DNA from: Gracilibacillus boraciitolerans JCM 21714
GTDB taxonomy: Bacteria; Bacillota; Bacilli; Bacillales; Amphibacillaceae
DNA length: 64,000 nucleotides
Direction of reading: 5' to 3'
Assembly: GCF_000521485.1 (NCBI RefSeq)
Contig: NZ_BAVS01000002.1
Coordinates: 103,820-167,819 of the forward strand
The translations under genes were made by a program, and so were the position numbers. Below, in pieces: positions 46,149 through 55,593 of the stretch (positions within the stretch are counted from its first letter, which is position 1; the number at the start of each line of letters is the position of its first letter). The notes beneath the pieces were generated by a model. It worked only from the letters and a program-made list of their open reading frames with translations, did not search any database and was not told the origin of the DNA.

Positions 46149-47041
46149 ATGATAACATGTGAAAATTTAATGAAAATCTATAAAATTGATGATGAAATGG
46201 AAGTGATGGCGTTACAAGGGCTTGATTTAGAAGTGGAAAAAGGAGAGATAATGGGAATTATCGGGAATAGTGGTAGTGGGAAATCCACATTATTAAATAT
46301 GCTTGGTGGATTGGATCGGCCTACTGCTGGAAAATTAACCGTTGATGGTAAGGACTTGCTTCGTCTTTCTGAAAAAGATCTTGTTAAATATAAGCTTGAG
46401 ACTGTCGGGTTTATTTGGCAAAATAATGCTAGAAATCTAATCCCTTATTTAAGCGCTGTTGAGAATGTCGAACTTCCAATGCTTTTAAAAGGACGCCATA
46501 AGCGAGAACGGGCAAAGAAATTATTAGAAATGGTCGGATTAAACCAGCAAATGAATAGTAAGCTTGATAAATTATCCGGTGGCGAGCAGCAGCGGGTAGC
46601 GATTGCAATATCATTAGCAAATAATCCTAGGCTGCTATTAGCGGATGAACCGACAGGAAGCGTCGATACAAAAACAGCGAATATTATCTTAGACCTTTTT
46701 CGAAAGCTTAATCGTGAACTAAATATTACGATCGTTATTGTGACACATGATACTCAGCTTATAAAAAAATGGATAGAGTGGTTTCGATTCGAGATGGGCA
46801 GACATCAAGTGAATTTTTAAGGCGTTCCTTTCATTCTTTTAGTCGGGTAGTTGATTTTGATATGATGGAATCAAAAGAGGATACACATGTTGAGTTAGCA
46901 GTGGTAGATAAAATTGGACGTATTCAACTCCCAAGAGAATATTTAGATTCGATTGGACTAACATCAGATTCTAATAAACTAGAAGTGATGTTTGAAGACG
47001 GGAAGATTGTCATTTTAAACCCTAAGGATAAACATGTTTAA
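46149..47041 (+). CDS. ABC ATPase with C-terminal AbrB-like extension (one frameshift)
   Basis: About 297 residues. The first 215 form a MacB/LolD-type ATPase with Walker A GNSGSGKSTLLNMLGG, signature LSGGEQQRVAIAISLA and Walker B LLLADEPTGSVD. One A is missing in the run at 46773-46779. Restoring it (IKKMDRVVSIRDGQT) fuses the ATPase to a 75-residue tail containing GRIQLPREYLDSIGLTSDS and LEVMFEDGKIVIL, the pattern of a SpoVT/AbrB swapped-hairpin domain. The tail may mediate dimerisation or regulation rather than DNA binding. ATG 46149 lies two bases after the permease stop and follows GGTGAGG. Confidence 0.82.
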
Positions 47042-47146
47042 GTATTTATAGTATTAAGTATTATCATTTGACAAAAGGGAACATCGAACGATAAAAATAG
47101 ACTAGAAAAAAGTTTATATTCATCAAAAAAATAGAGGGATAATAAT

Positions 47147-48158
47147 ATGAAATTGACTATACGAGAGATTGCAAAAATGGCTGGGGTCTCACCTGGCACA
47201 GTTTCAAAGGTAATTAATCAGAAAGGAAGTATTGGTTCCGATACGATTCAAAAAGTAAAAAAAGTAATTGAAGATACAGGTTATCAACCTAGTTTTTCGG
47301 CTAAAGCATTGGCAACTAAGAAATCGAATATGATTGGTCTAATTTATGCAGGGGAAGTATATGTAGAATTCAACCATCCGTTCTTTAACCAAGTTATCAA
47401 TGTGTTTAAAAATACGATAGGCCAGTTAGGTTATGATATTCTGGTTTTTTCTAATCAAGCTTTTAATATTGGTAAAGAAGATTATGTTGCCCGAGCAAAA
47501 CATTATCAATTAGATGGCTGCTTAATTATCGCGGGGGGAAAATATTGAAGAAGCGATTAACCAACTAGATCAAAGTGATATTCCAACGGTTGCCGTCGAT
47601 TTAGAATTATCCGGTGAACGATCGAGTTATGTAATGACAGATAACCAAAAGATCTCACGTCAAGTAGTAGAATATTTCTATTTGAACGGAATTCGCAAAT
47701 TGGCGTTTATTGGCGGCCAGGAAAATTCGGTCATTTCTAATGTGCGTAAGGATTCATTTATTCAATCGATGAAAGATTTCGGAATGGACTTGCGTTATGA
47801 ATGGATAAAGTATGGGAACTACTTTGAAGAAAGTGGTTATGAAAAAATGACAGAAATATTAAAAGAAGATGTAAAACCGGATGCTGTATACGCGGTATCA
47901 GACATGATGGCATTAGGGGCATTGAGGGCCATTAAAGAAGCAGGTTTATCTGTGCCAAGTGACATCAAAGTTGTTGGTTGTGATGATATTGAAGCATGTC
48001 GCTACAGTGAACCAAGCCTGGCAACTGTTAAGCAAGATCAGGTCAAGATTGGCAGATTGGCAGCAAATATGTTACATGATTTAATTAATGAAAGAAAAGT
48101 GCAAAAGTCAGTTTTAGTAGATCCTGAATTAATTATCAGAGACTCGGGTAAAATTTAA
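47147..48158 (+). CDS. LacI-family regulator, twin B (one frameshift)
   Basis: About 337 residues. Helix-turn-helix TIREIAKMAGVSPGTVSKVIN, hinge SFSAKALATKKSNMIGLIYA, effector domain with VYAVSDMMALGALRAIKEAG and VVGCDDIEACRYSEPSLATV. The G run near 47533 is one too long; restoring IIAGENIEEAINQLDQSD joins the parts. It is plainly a paralogue of the protein at 37709, with near-identical DNA-recognition helices, so the two may bind the same operators. It follows the ABC export unit and is followed by a DUF624 gene after 101 bases. ATG 47147 has AGAGGGA about 10 bases upstream. Confidence 0.9.
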
Positions 48159-48259
48159 AACCTGCTTCCTATTGTTGAAAAAGAACGTTTAATATTTTAG
48201 AAACCGGCAATAATGTTAACAAATTATTCTAAAATATGAAATGTGAAGCAGGTGAAGAT

Positions 48260-48892
48260 ATGAATCACTATGAATCAATACTGTTCCGGATTTTGCATGT
48301 TTTTGCTTCTTTTTTAACTCTGCAGTTACTGTGGTTTTTTTTCTCTATGGGGATTATAACTGTGATTCCTGCAACACTTGCCATGTATGCCGTAATGGTT
48401 GAATGGTCAAAAAACGGAATTGACATAGGCATTTGGAAAAATTTCTTCCACTCTTTCAAACAATATTTTAGAAAGACGATGTTTTTAGGCGCAAATATAG
48501 CTATTATACTGATAATACTTGCTTTGAATGCGAATATTATCCCGTCTATAACTGCTTCTATGAACTTTTATATGCAAGTGATATGGTTATTTGCGGCAAG
48601 TGTTTTTCTGTTAGTATTGATTTCGATTTTACCTTTAATCGTAACTTCACATTTAAAGGGCTTAAAATTATGGAGAAATGCTTGGATTGCTTCGATTACC
48701 GTTTTACCAGAAGTATTGCTTGTTGGAATTATTGGTCTGTGCTTTGTTATTATATCCCTTTATTTACCTATGGCTATTGTGGCAGTTACAGGATTATTTG
48801 CATTTATCCATATTAATATTTGGAAAAGAGCAGTTAAAAAATTACCACAAGATTTCTTGGATCAATGCTTATTAAAATATCGTTATCGATAA
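48260..48892 (+). CDS. DUF624 (YesL-type) membrane protein, fourth copy
   Basis: An intact 210-residue membrane protein with about five helices and the family segment GIITVIPATLAMYAVMVEW, followed by FFHSFKQYFRKTMFLGANI. It is paired with the LacI-type gene upstream exactly as at 38754. ATG 48260 follows GCAGGTGAAG; an in-frame ATG at 48236 has no better site. It has no recognisable catalytic residues. A small palindrome (CCTTAAGATCTTAAG) lies just after the stop. No importer is encoded next to it, unlike the other LacI-DUF624 pair. Confidence 0.85.
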   Translation: MNHYESILFRILHVFASFLTLQLLWFFFSMGIITVIPATLAMYAVMVEWSKNGIDIGIWKNFFHSFKQYFRKTMFLGANIAIILIILALNANIIPSITASMNFYMQVIWLFAASVFLLVLISILPLIVTSHLKGLKLWRNAWIASITVLPEVLLVGIIGLCFVIISLYLPMAIVAVTGLFAFIHINIWKRAVKKLPQDFLDQCLLKYRYR

Positions 48893-49011
48893 TAAATCTT
48901 CCTTAAGATCTTAAGAAGGTGCTTATAACATTGCAAGCAAAAATCCCTTTCAATGAATAAAAGGAAGATTATGTGCATTAACTTTTGAGGTAATTATGAC
49001 TTGATTTTACT

Positions 49012-49140
49012 GTTTAACAAGCCGCTCCGGCTTGTCCGCTTCCCTTTCCACGGGTTTCTCCTCAGCTAACTTTGGCAAGCCAAAGTGGATCTTCGGATAA
49101 AAACTTCCCGTAGGAGTGAAAGCGGACGCCTGCGCTAATT
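49012..49140 (-). repeat. Dispersed intergenic repeat, inverted copy
   Basis: Read on the reverse strand it carries the same modules as the copy at 100-350: AGTGAAAGCGG counterpart (CTTTCACTC), GATCCACTTTGG, GCTAACTT-like core, CCCGTGGAAAGGGAAGCGG and ACAAGCCGGAGCGGC. It faces the copy at 49230-49570 to give a long imperfect inverted arrangement. Confidence 0.65.
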
Positions 49141-49229
49141 AACTTGCTACAATTGACGTAAGTAGTAGAATTTCGACTTCTATATCTCTATTTTTAGTTA
49201 TCATCTTTTAAAAACGTATAAAAAGATAA

Positions 49230-49570
49230 TGGTTAAAACCGTTGTAGAGCAAATCAATAGCGAGGGCATCAGTCTCTCTTACCATAGAATGTTAATATAG
49301 AAAGGACCGGCAATGTTTCATGTCTTGGCCTAAACATTCCAAAATGTTAGCTCATGCATTTTTGTAGGACTATAATTAGCGAAGGTGCCCGCTTTCACTC
49401 CTGTGGGAACGTTTTCTCTGAAGATCCACTTTTTCAAGCGTTCTTTGCTTGGAAAAGTTAGCTGAAGGGAAAACCCCACGGAAAGGGAAGTGGGCAGCCG
49501 TAGCGGCTGTTTAGCAGTTAATACCATTTAAAATAACCACAGAAGTTACTACGCATTATCTTCCTTATGT
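49230..49570 (+). repeat. Dispersed intergenic repeat, copy interrupted by about 110 bases
   Basis: The left edge AACCGTTGTAGAGCAAATCA (49233-49252) and the body from 49376 (TTAGCGAAGG, CCGCTTTCACTCCTGTGGGA, CACTTTTTCAAGCG, CCACGGAAAGGGAAG) match the copy at 100-350. About 110 bases near 49262-49375 separate them and are absent from that copy. The 720-base gap between 48892 and 49615 is essentially filled by these repeats; I see no gene in it. Confidence 0.65.
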
Positions 49571-49614
49571 GCAGCGGATTAATCATTGTTTTATCATTAA
49601 TAATCATAACCACT

Positions 49615-51118
49615 TTATGTTGTACTACCAGAGTATTGATTGCTTAGCTGATTTTTATATTCCTTTGTCGTCATCCCTGTTATTTTTTTAAATATATGAC
49701 AAAAGTAGTGGGAATCATTGTAACCAACTTGATATGCAATTTCATAGGTTTTATCATTTGTCACTTCTAACAATTCCTTCGCCTTTGCAATTCTTTTTTT
49801 TGTTAAAAAATTCTGTAATGGTTTGCTTCATTTCTTTACTGAAAATACTGCTGAGATAGGCAGCGCTTATATTTACTTCTGAAGCTATCTGCTGAAGCGA
49901 TAAACTTGAGTCCTGATAACTTTCTGAAATTACTTGTTTTACCTGATGAATCACTTTCCCGTATTTGCTGGTATCTTTATCTAAAAAAAGAGGCTGTAAC
50001 ATTTTATTCATATAGTCAATCATTTGATCTTTTGTTTTTACTTGATGAATATCTGTTTCTGCATGATGGACTGTTTGGACAATATCCACATTATATTGCT
50101 CGGTTTCTTCCATATGATGTCGAATCGTAATCGTGAAATCCAGCAAAAAATAATAGATGAAAATATTGGATAATTTTTTTTTGTTCAATATAACCTCCGC
50201 GTATTGTGGAATAAATCGACTAATTTGCTCTCTATGACCAAACTTTAAAAATTGGATTAACTTTCTGCGATCAGCTGCTTTCATTAAATCCTGATGAATG
50301 ACATCATTTTTTTGAAGAAAAACAGAAGAGGTATAGGCTTGGATTGCTCTGCTGTAACTGTATGCCTCAATGGCATTTTCATAAGACAGTGTTATATGCT
50401 CTGTGCGGGTTTCAATGGAGCCAATACCAAACAAAATAGGGGAGAGTTGCTCGCGAATTTTGGTAATTTGCTCGATTAACATATGCTCAGCATCATGTTT
50501 TAAAATTATCACCCATTTTGTATTCTTAATAAAATATAATGGTTGGTATTGCTCAAATAAGTGTAATAATTCCATTGTTTTATTGTTATTTTCAATGACA
50601 AACACTACATAATAGCTAGCCATTAGATCGACCTGTAGCGATTTTACCTGATATAAGATTTCTTCTGTCGATAAAGAGCCTTTGCATAAAAGTTCATAAA
50701 AATCTTCTTTTGTCTCCAATGGGGGGGTAAAAAAAACAGGTTTGCTATCCATTTCTATTTTGACCTTGCGTAAAATCATTAGTAAATCTTCACTACTAAC
50801 AGGTTTCAAACAATATTCCTCTACCTGGAGTCTGATAGCCTGTTGTGCATACTCAAATTCATCATGACCACTTAGAATAATAATTTTAGTAGCTGGCATT
50901 TTTTCCTTAATGTTTTTGGACAAGGTTAAACCATCCATAAATGGCATTTTAATATCTGTAATTACAATGTCTGGTTGGTGTTTTTCGATAAGTGGTAATG
51001 CCATTTCGCCATCAGAAGCATCACCGCAGTATATAAATCCTTCTTTTTCCCATTCTATTTTTTGGGATATCCCTCTTCTTATGACCGCTTCATCATCGAC
51101 CAGAAATATTTTTTTCAT
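49615..51118 (-). CDS. YesN-type AraC response regulator (one frameshift)
   Basis: About 501 residues: receiver domain from MKKIFLVDDEAVIRRGI with acceptor Asp in DIVITDIKMPFMDGLTL, a central region with LSYENAIEAYSYS, and a C-terminal AraC domain with LQQIASEVNISAAYLSSIFS. A T run near 49797 is one base too long; correcting it gives TEFLTKKRIAKAKELLEVT and GYNDSHYFCHIFKKITGMT, moving the stop to 49615. The ATG overlaps the kinase end. The frame continues upstream into the kinase, but that apparent fusion depends on a seven-base G run and is probably false. The likely target is the divergent ytfQ-type operon. Confidence 0.85.
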
Positions 51119-52882
51119 TTTCTCTGTTTCCCCCCCTAATTTTGGAATCGTAATCGTGACTCTGGTACCGGATCCCTTCCAGCTGTTAATCTTCAGACCA
51201 TATTCTTTTCCATAATATAATTGTATGCGTTGCTGGACATTAATAAGGCCAAACCCATTTTTTGTTTCAGGTATGACCTCGCCGTTGATCAGATGGCTTC
51301 TTAATTTTTCTAATCGTATTTCATCCATGCCAATGCCATTATCGACTACTTCAAAGCGAATCCTGTCTTGCCCTTCAATTGTGCCATTAATCCGCAAAAA
51401 ACCTTTGCCACGTTTGTTTTTAATACCGTGATAGATCGCGTTTTCAACGATGGGCTGTAATAATAATTTTAAAATGTGGTAGTTAAAAATATTGGAGTCA
51501 ACTTGAACAGATACATCTAAAACATCTTCATATCTTGTTTTTTGAATATATAAATAACTATCAATATGAGCTATTTCATCCGCAATGGTAATCCAGTCTT
51601 TTCCTTTATTAAGTGAAATTCTGCTATATTGAGATAATGCTTTGGTCAGTTCAATAACAGATTGATGTTCCTTCGCTTCTGCAAGCCATATTATCGTGTC
51701 TAACGTGTTATATAAAAAATGGGGGGGATTAATCTGGGCTTGCATTGTGCGAAATTCAGCTGCTTTTAACTTTTTTTTCTTCATCAATACTAAGATCTAA
51801 TAGAGATTTAATTTTAACAATCATCTGATTAAAACTATCTCCGAGTGTAGCGATTTCGTCTTCACCGACAGGATCGACTTTTGCTTCTAAATTACCTTGT
51901 GCGGCTTGTTTCATTTTATCTTTTAGAAGCCGAATGGGATGTATTAATCGATTCGATATAAATATATACAAACCGATGATAAAAATAATACTACAGAACA
52001 CTGTTAAAACAATTAACGTGCGAATTTCATTACTGTCTTTGATGATCTCCCTTATAGGCGCCTGACCAATTACTTTCCAATTTGTCATTTTAGAAGTTCC
52101 ATAAACATAAAATATCTCATTATTTATAAAGTAGCCCTGTTCTTTGTTACTTATTTTTTTGATATCGAGATAGGCTGATTCAACTAACAGACGATCTTCC
52201 TGTTGGAAAGATAGGTTATGAGTTGGTGATACAATGTAAAAGGAACCATTATCGGAATCGGTTAGCGCTGTGTCATCTAAAATCGAAATAATCGAGGAAG
52301 CATCAATTGTAATTTTTAACGTACCTATTACAGCTTCCGTGATATCCCGAACGATGGCATTAGTTATTTCTAATGTTGGAAAACCATTTTGATACGTTAT
52401 GTTCATTTGCGAATCATTTGGATTCTTTGCAAAACTTTGGTAAGTTTTCTTATCATTCATAGATAGTTGTCGCTGGTAAACGCCACGTTTGTTACTAATG
52501 GACTTTCCATCAGGATCCATAATTTCTATATCAAATATGTGCTCACCTGAGAGGTAACTTTTTTATAAAAATCGAAAAGACTTAAAATTTCCCTTGCATC
52601 CTCATTGGTTACCTCTTCACGCAAAAGAAATTGGACCGTACTTTGCTGTTTGCCAATCTCATTAAAACGATAAATATCTTGAAATAGAACATCAATTTCC
52701 CGGGTTATTTGACTTGTTTTAATTTGGGCTAAACTATAAGCTCGTTCAGCCACGATGTTTGATGATTTACTGTAAGAAATAAAACCTATAAATACTAAAG
52801 GGAAAACAGTTAGAAGAACGAACATAACCAGCATTTTTGTACGTAAACTTTTATCTAGACACTTGAACCAGTTCCATTTCAT
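51115..52882 (-). CDS. YesM-type sensor histidine kinase (two or three indels)
   Basis: About 589 residues: N-terminal helix MLVMFVLLTVFPLVFIGFI, extracellular dCache-like region, second helix LIVLTVFCSIIFIIGLYIF, HAMP, His_kinase motif with QAQINPPHFLYNTLD, and a GHKL ATPase domain (LQPIVENAIYHGIKN, VVDNGIGMD). Family members have INPHF; the extra Pro beside the phospho-accepting His comes from seven C. A missing A near 52550 (YKKSYLSGEHIFDIE) and an extra A near 51777 split the frame. If the G7 at 51131 were six, the gene would end with TGA overlapping the regulator ATG. I chose the second Met; the first abuts the AAGAAGG site too closely. Confidence 0.85.
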
Positions 52883-52912
52883 GTTGTTGACCATCCTTCT
52901 TAAGAGGAGCTA

Positions 52913-54157
52913 TTAGATTTGGAATTGCTTTAGTTGCTTTCGTAACTGATCTACATATGCGAGTTGTTTATCAGATGTTTCAGCAATTTCTTCTATTGTA
53001 GTCAATTGTTCTTCACCTAAACTCCCAATAATCTCCATGCTTTTGAAGCATTTTTTGATTTGTTCATTGCAATCGTCGATGTTTTTTTGTAATTGTTTCA
53101 TTCCAGAAATCGAAGTCGTTATATACTCTAATGTAGCTGCGTTTAAACCTGCTTCTGCCTTTATTAATTGCTGCTGAAAAGCTAATTGCTCTGTTAATAA
53201 TTGATTGCTTTGCTGTTGTAACCATTCTATTTGGAGATTTTGTTGTTGCAGGTCTTGGATGATGGATTGACTGGTTGATGTCATTTGTTCACCAGCAGCT
53301 AAATTTTCTTCCGTACTTTGGTGGATATGCTGTGAGGTCCGGATGATTTCATTACTTGTATGGTGCACCTGACTGATAATATGTTTTAAATAGGTTGTCA
53401 TCACGTGGAAAGCATTATAAAGATCATCAATTTCATTCATTGCTTTTATAGGCTGGATTGGTTCTGATAAATTACCTTTCGCTATCTCTCTTGCGTGTCC
53501 TTGTAATAGATAAATTGGTTTTAATAAGTACTTGGATGCGATCCATATTAGCATAAAGTTAAGTATTACTAATACTAAATATACGATTATACTTATACGT
53601 ATATCACGGCTGATTTTATCTTTAATCGCTTCTTTTTGTTTTTCGCTTTCCTGTAGTGTTTCTTGTAAAAGTAATTGTACATGCTCATTAATTAAACCTG
53701 AAGCAATTCCGATATACTCTTGTGTAATATATTTCTCTTCTGCAGATGCATTGGTTTTAATCTGTTTACCTAAGCGATCGATATACTCTGTTGTCGTTTC
53801 AATAATTGTTCTGACTTCTGTTATTTCTTTAGAAAATGGTTGAGCCATTTCTTTTGTTGCCACGGTGTTTAAGTTTTCTTCCATTTGCGAAAGAATTTGA
53901 TATTGATCACCATCGCCGAAATATACTTTTCCATAAACAATATCACGTATTTCTTCTTCTAACTGATCCCTAAGCTCACCATGAATGGAGTTCGTTAAAT
54001 GGATGGTTTCTGTCATCTCATTATATTGTTGAATGTAACTAATAAAGAAAAATAATTGAACGGATTGAATAAGACCAAACCAGATAAAAAGCAAGATAAA
54101 AACAAAAAGGAATTTTGAGCGAATCGGTAATTTTCGAAATTTTGCAAACGCATTCAT
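52913..54157 (-). CDS. MCP-like membrane sensor lacking the chemotaxis hairpin
   Basis: A 414-residue protein with a transmembrane helix near residues 18-42 (FLFVFILLFIWFGLIQSVQL), an extracellular helical region of about 150 residues, a second helix (ISIIVYLVLVILNFMLIWIA), a HAMP domain (YLLKPIYLLQGHAREIAKGN) and about 140 residues of coiled coil rich in Gln. The coil resembles the start of a chemoreceptor signalling domain, but the invariant [10 protein letters not shown] hairpin is absent, so it cannot be a normal CheA-controlling receptor. It begins an operon with the kinase and regulator and is divergent from the ytfQ-type gene. I infer an accessory sensor for that kinase. ATG 54157 follows GAGGGGG. 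Confidence 0.75.
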   Translation of the reverse strand: MNAFAKFRKLPIRSKFLFVFILLFIWFGLIQSVQLFFFISYIQQYNEMTETIHLTNSIHGELRDQLEEEIRDIVYGKVYFGDGDQYQILSQMEENLNTVATKEMAQPFSKEITEVRTIIETTTEYIDRLGKQIKTNASAEEKYITQEYIGIASGLINEHVQLLLQETLQESEKQKEAIKDKISRDIRISIIVYLVLVILNFMLIWIASKYLLKPIYLLQGHAREIAKGNLSEPIQPIKAMNEIDDLYNAFHVMTTYLKHIISQVHHTSNEIIRTSQHIHQSTEENLAAGEQMTSTSQSIIQDLQQQNLQIEWLQQQSNQLLTEQLAFQQQLIKAEAGLNAATLEYITTSISGMKQLQKNIDDCNEQIKKCFKSMEIIGSLGEEQLTTIEEIAETSDKQLAYVDQLRKQLKQFQI

Positions 54158-54362
54158 TATGGATTGCCCCCTCACTACGCGAAATAAGTTACATAGATAC
54201 GCTCACGTTGCATCTTTTATTTTAACTTATTAGGATAACTTTCTATAGTATATTTTAAATATTTTAAAAAATATTACAATTTTTGCTTAAAAAATTATAC
54301 CTTTTTACTGATTTTAGATAAATAATTTAATTTTTTCTAAAAATAATCTATTTTAACATTAG

Positions 54363-54376
54363 TGAAAGCGTTTTAA
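54363..54376 (+). promoter_or_regulatory. Candidate cre site upstream of ytfQ
   Basis: TGAAAGCGTTTTAA matches 13 of 14 positions of the cre consensus and lies 53 bases before the ytfQ ATG. The 270-base divergent gap is very AT-rich; I could not settle on one minus-35/minus-10 pair. Confidence 0.55.
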
Positions 54377-54428
54377 AATAAAGGCATACCAAAATTATAT
54401 TGGTAAAAAAAGGGGAGGTTAGGGTAAT

Positions 54429-55511
54429 ATGAAGAAATTTCTAACAAGGAAGGGAATATTGGTGCTATTACTATCTTTCATTTTATTTTTAGCTGCATGT
54501 GGTTCAACAGAAGAAACTACGAAGGAAGAGCCAGCAGCTGAGGATAACACGGAACAAACAGATGAGGGAAATGAAGAAGCAATAACTGAAGGCGAAACAG
54601 AAGAAGAAGGCAGTGGTGAAGCTGGTGATAAATTAGTAATTGGCTTTTCACAAGTAGGAGCAGAAAGTGAGTGGCGTACAGCTAACACAAAATCCATTCA
54701 AGATGCGATTAAAGAAGCTGGACATGAATTAAAATTCTCTGATGGCCAACAAAAACAAGAAAATCAAATTAAAGCTATACGTTCTTTTATTACACAAAAA
54801 GTAGATGCGATTGTCTTCTCACCAGTGGTCGAAACTGGTTTTGAAACAGTAATGCAGGAAGCGAAAGATGCTGGTATACCGATTTTCTTAGCAGATAGAG
54901 CGGTAGATGCGGAGGATGATTCGTTATGGGTTACATTCCTTGGTTCTGACTTTGTCGAAGAAGGCCGTAAAGCAGGTCAATGGCTGATAGATGAAATGGC
55001 AGACCAAGAAGGACCTATCAATATTGTGGAATTACAAGGTACTGTAGGCTCAGCACCAGCTATTGACCGTAAAGAAGGTTTTGAAGAAATCATCGGATCA
55101 GATGATAAATTCGAGATCATTAAATCACAAACAGGAGATTTCACAAGAGCTAAAGGGAAAGAAGTAATGGAAGCATTTTTGAAATCAGATGGGGGGGAAA
55201 ACATTGATGTTTTATATGCACACAATGATGATATGGCAATCGGTGCGATTCAGGCAATCGAAGAATACGGCTTAAAGCCTGCTGAGGATATTACGATTAT
55301 TGGTGTAGATGCGGTTAAAGGTGCATTTGAAGCAATGGCAGATGGAAAAATGAACGTAACAATAGAATGTAATCCGTTATTCGGTCCACAGTTAGTTGAC
55401 TTAATCGAACAACATTTTGCCGGTGTAGAGTTAGAAAAACGAATTGCAGTAGAAGAAAGCATGTATACAATGGATCAAGCAGCAGAACTATTACCAACTC
55501 GTGAATACTAA
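54429..55511 (+). CDS. ytfQ: YtfQ-type sugar-binding lipoprotein
   Basis: A 360-residue binding protein: signal peptide with lipobox LAAC, a Glu/Thr-rich linker, and a ribose-binding-protein fold starting VIGFSQVGAESEWRTANTKS, a start typical of YtfQ, the galactofuranose-binding protein of E. coli. Later segments are AIRSFITQKVDAIVFSPVV, YAHNDDMAIGAIQAIEE and ECNPLFGPQ. A run of seven G adds one Gly at SDGGENID. It would bind a furanose form of galactose or arabinose outside the membrane and deliver it to YtfT/YjfF. ATG 54429 has GGGGAGG about 12 bases upstream. Confidence 0.88.
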   Translation: MKKFLTRKGILVLLLSFILFLAACGSTEETTKEEPAAEDNTEQTDEGNEEAITEGETEEEGSGEAGDKLVIGFSQVGAESEWRTANTKSIQDAIKEAGHELKFSDGQQKQENQIKAIRSFITQKVDAIVFSPVVETGFETVMQEAKDAGIPIFLADRAVDAEDDSLWVTFLGSDFVEEGRKAGQWLIDEMADQEGPINIVELQGTVGSAPAIDRKEGFEEIIGSDDKFEIIKSQTGDFTRAKGKEVMEAFLKSDGGENIDVLYAHNDDMAIGAIQAIEEYGLKPAEDITIIGVDAVKGAFEAMADGKMNVTIECNPLFGPQLVDLIEQHFAGVELEKRIAVEESMYTMDQAAELLPTREY

Positions 55512-55533
55512 TTTAAAGAGATAAAGCATGGAG

Positions 55534-55562
55534 TAAGCCTAAAGCAATATGCTTTAGGCTTA
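55534..55562 (+). repeat. Stem-loop between ytfQ and ytfR
   Basis: TAAGCCTAAAGC (55534-55545) and GCTTTAGGCTTA (55551-55562) are perfect 12-base complements with a 5-base loop, and no T tract follows. It parallels the stem-loop after the other binding-protein gene (7629-7722) and probably protects the ytfQ mRNA 3' end or reduces downstream expression. Confidence 0.7.
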
Positions 55563-55593
55563 CTAAATTACATGCATAAAGGAGAGAAATGAA

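Noticed and set aside
49754..51787. A 677-residue hybrid histidine kinase-response regulator
   Set aside because: It starts inside the kinase after a frameshift, and the fusion joint rests on a suspect seven-base G run. Two genes are more likely.
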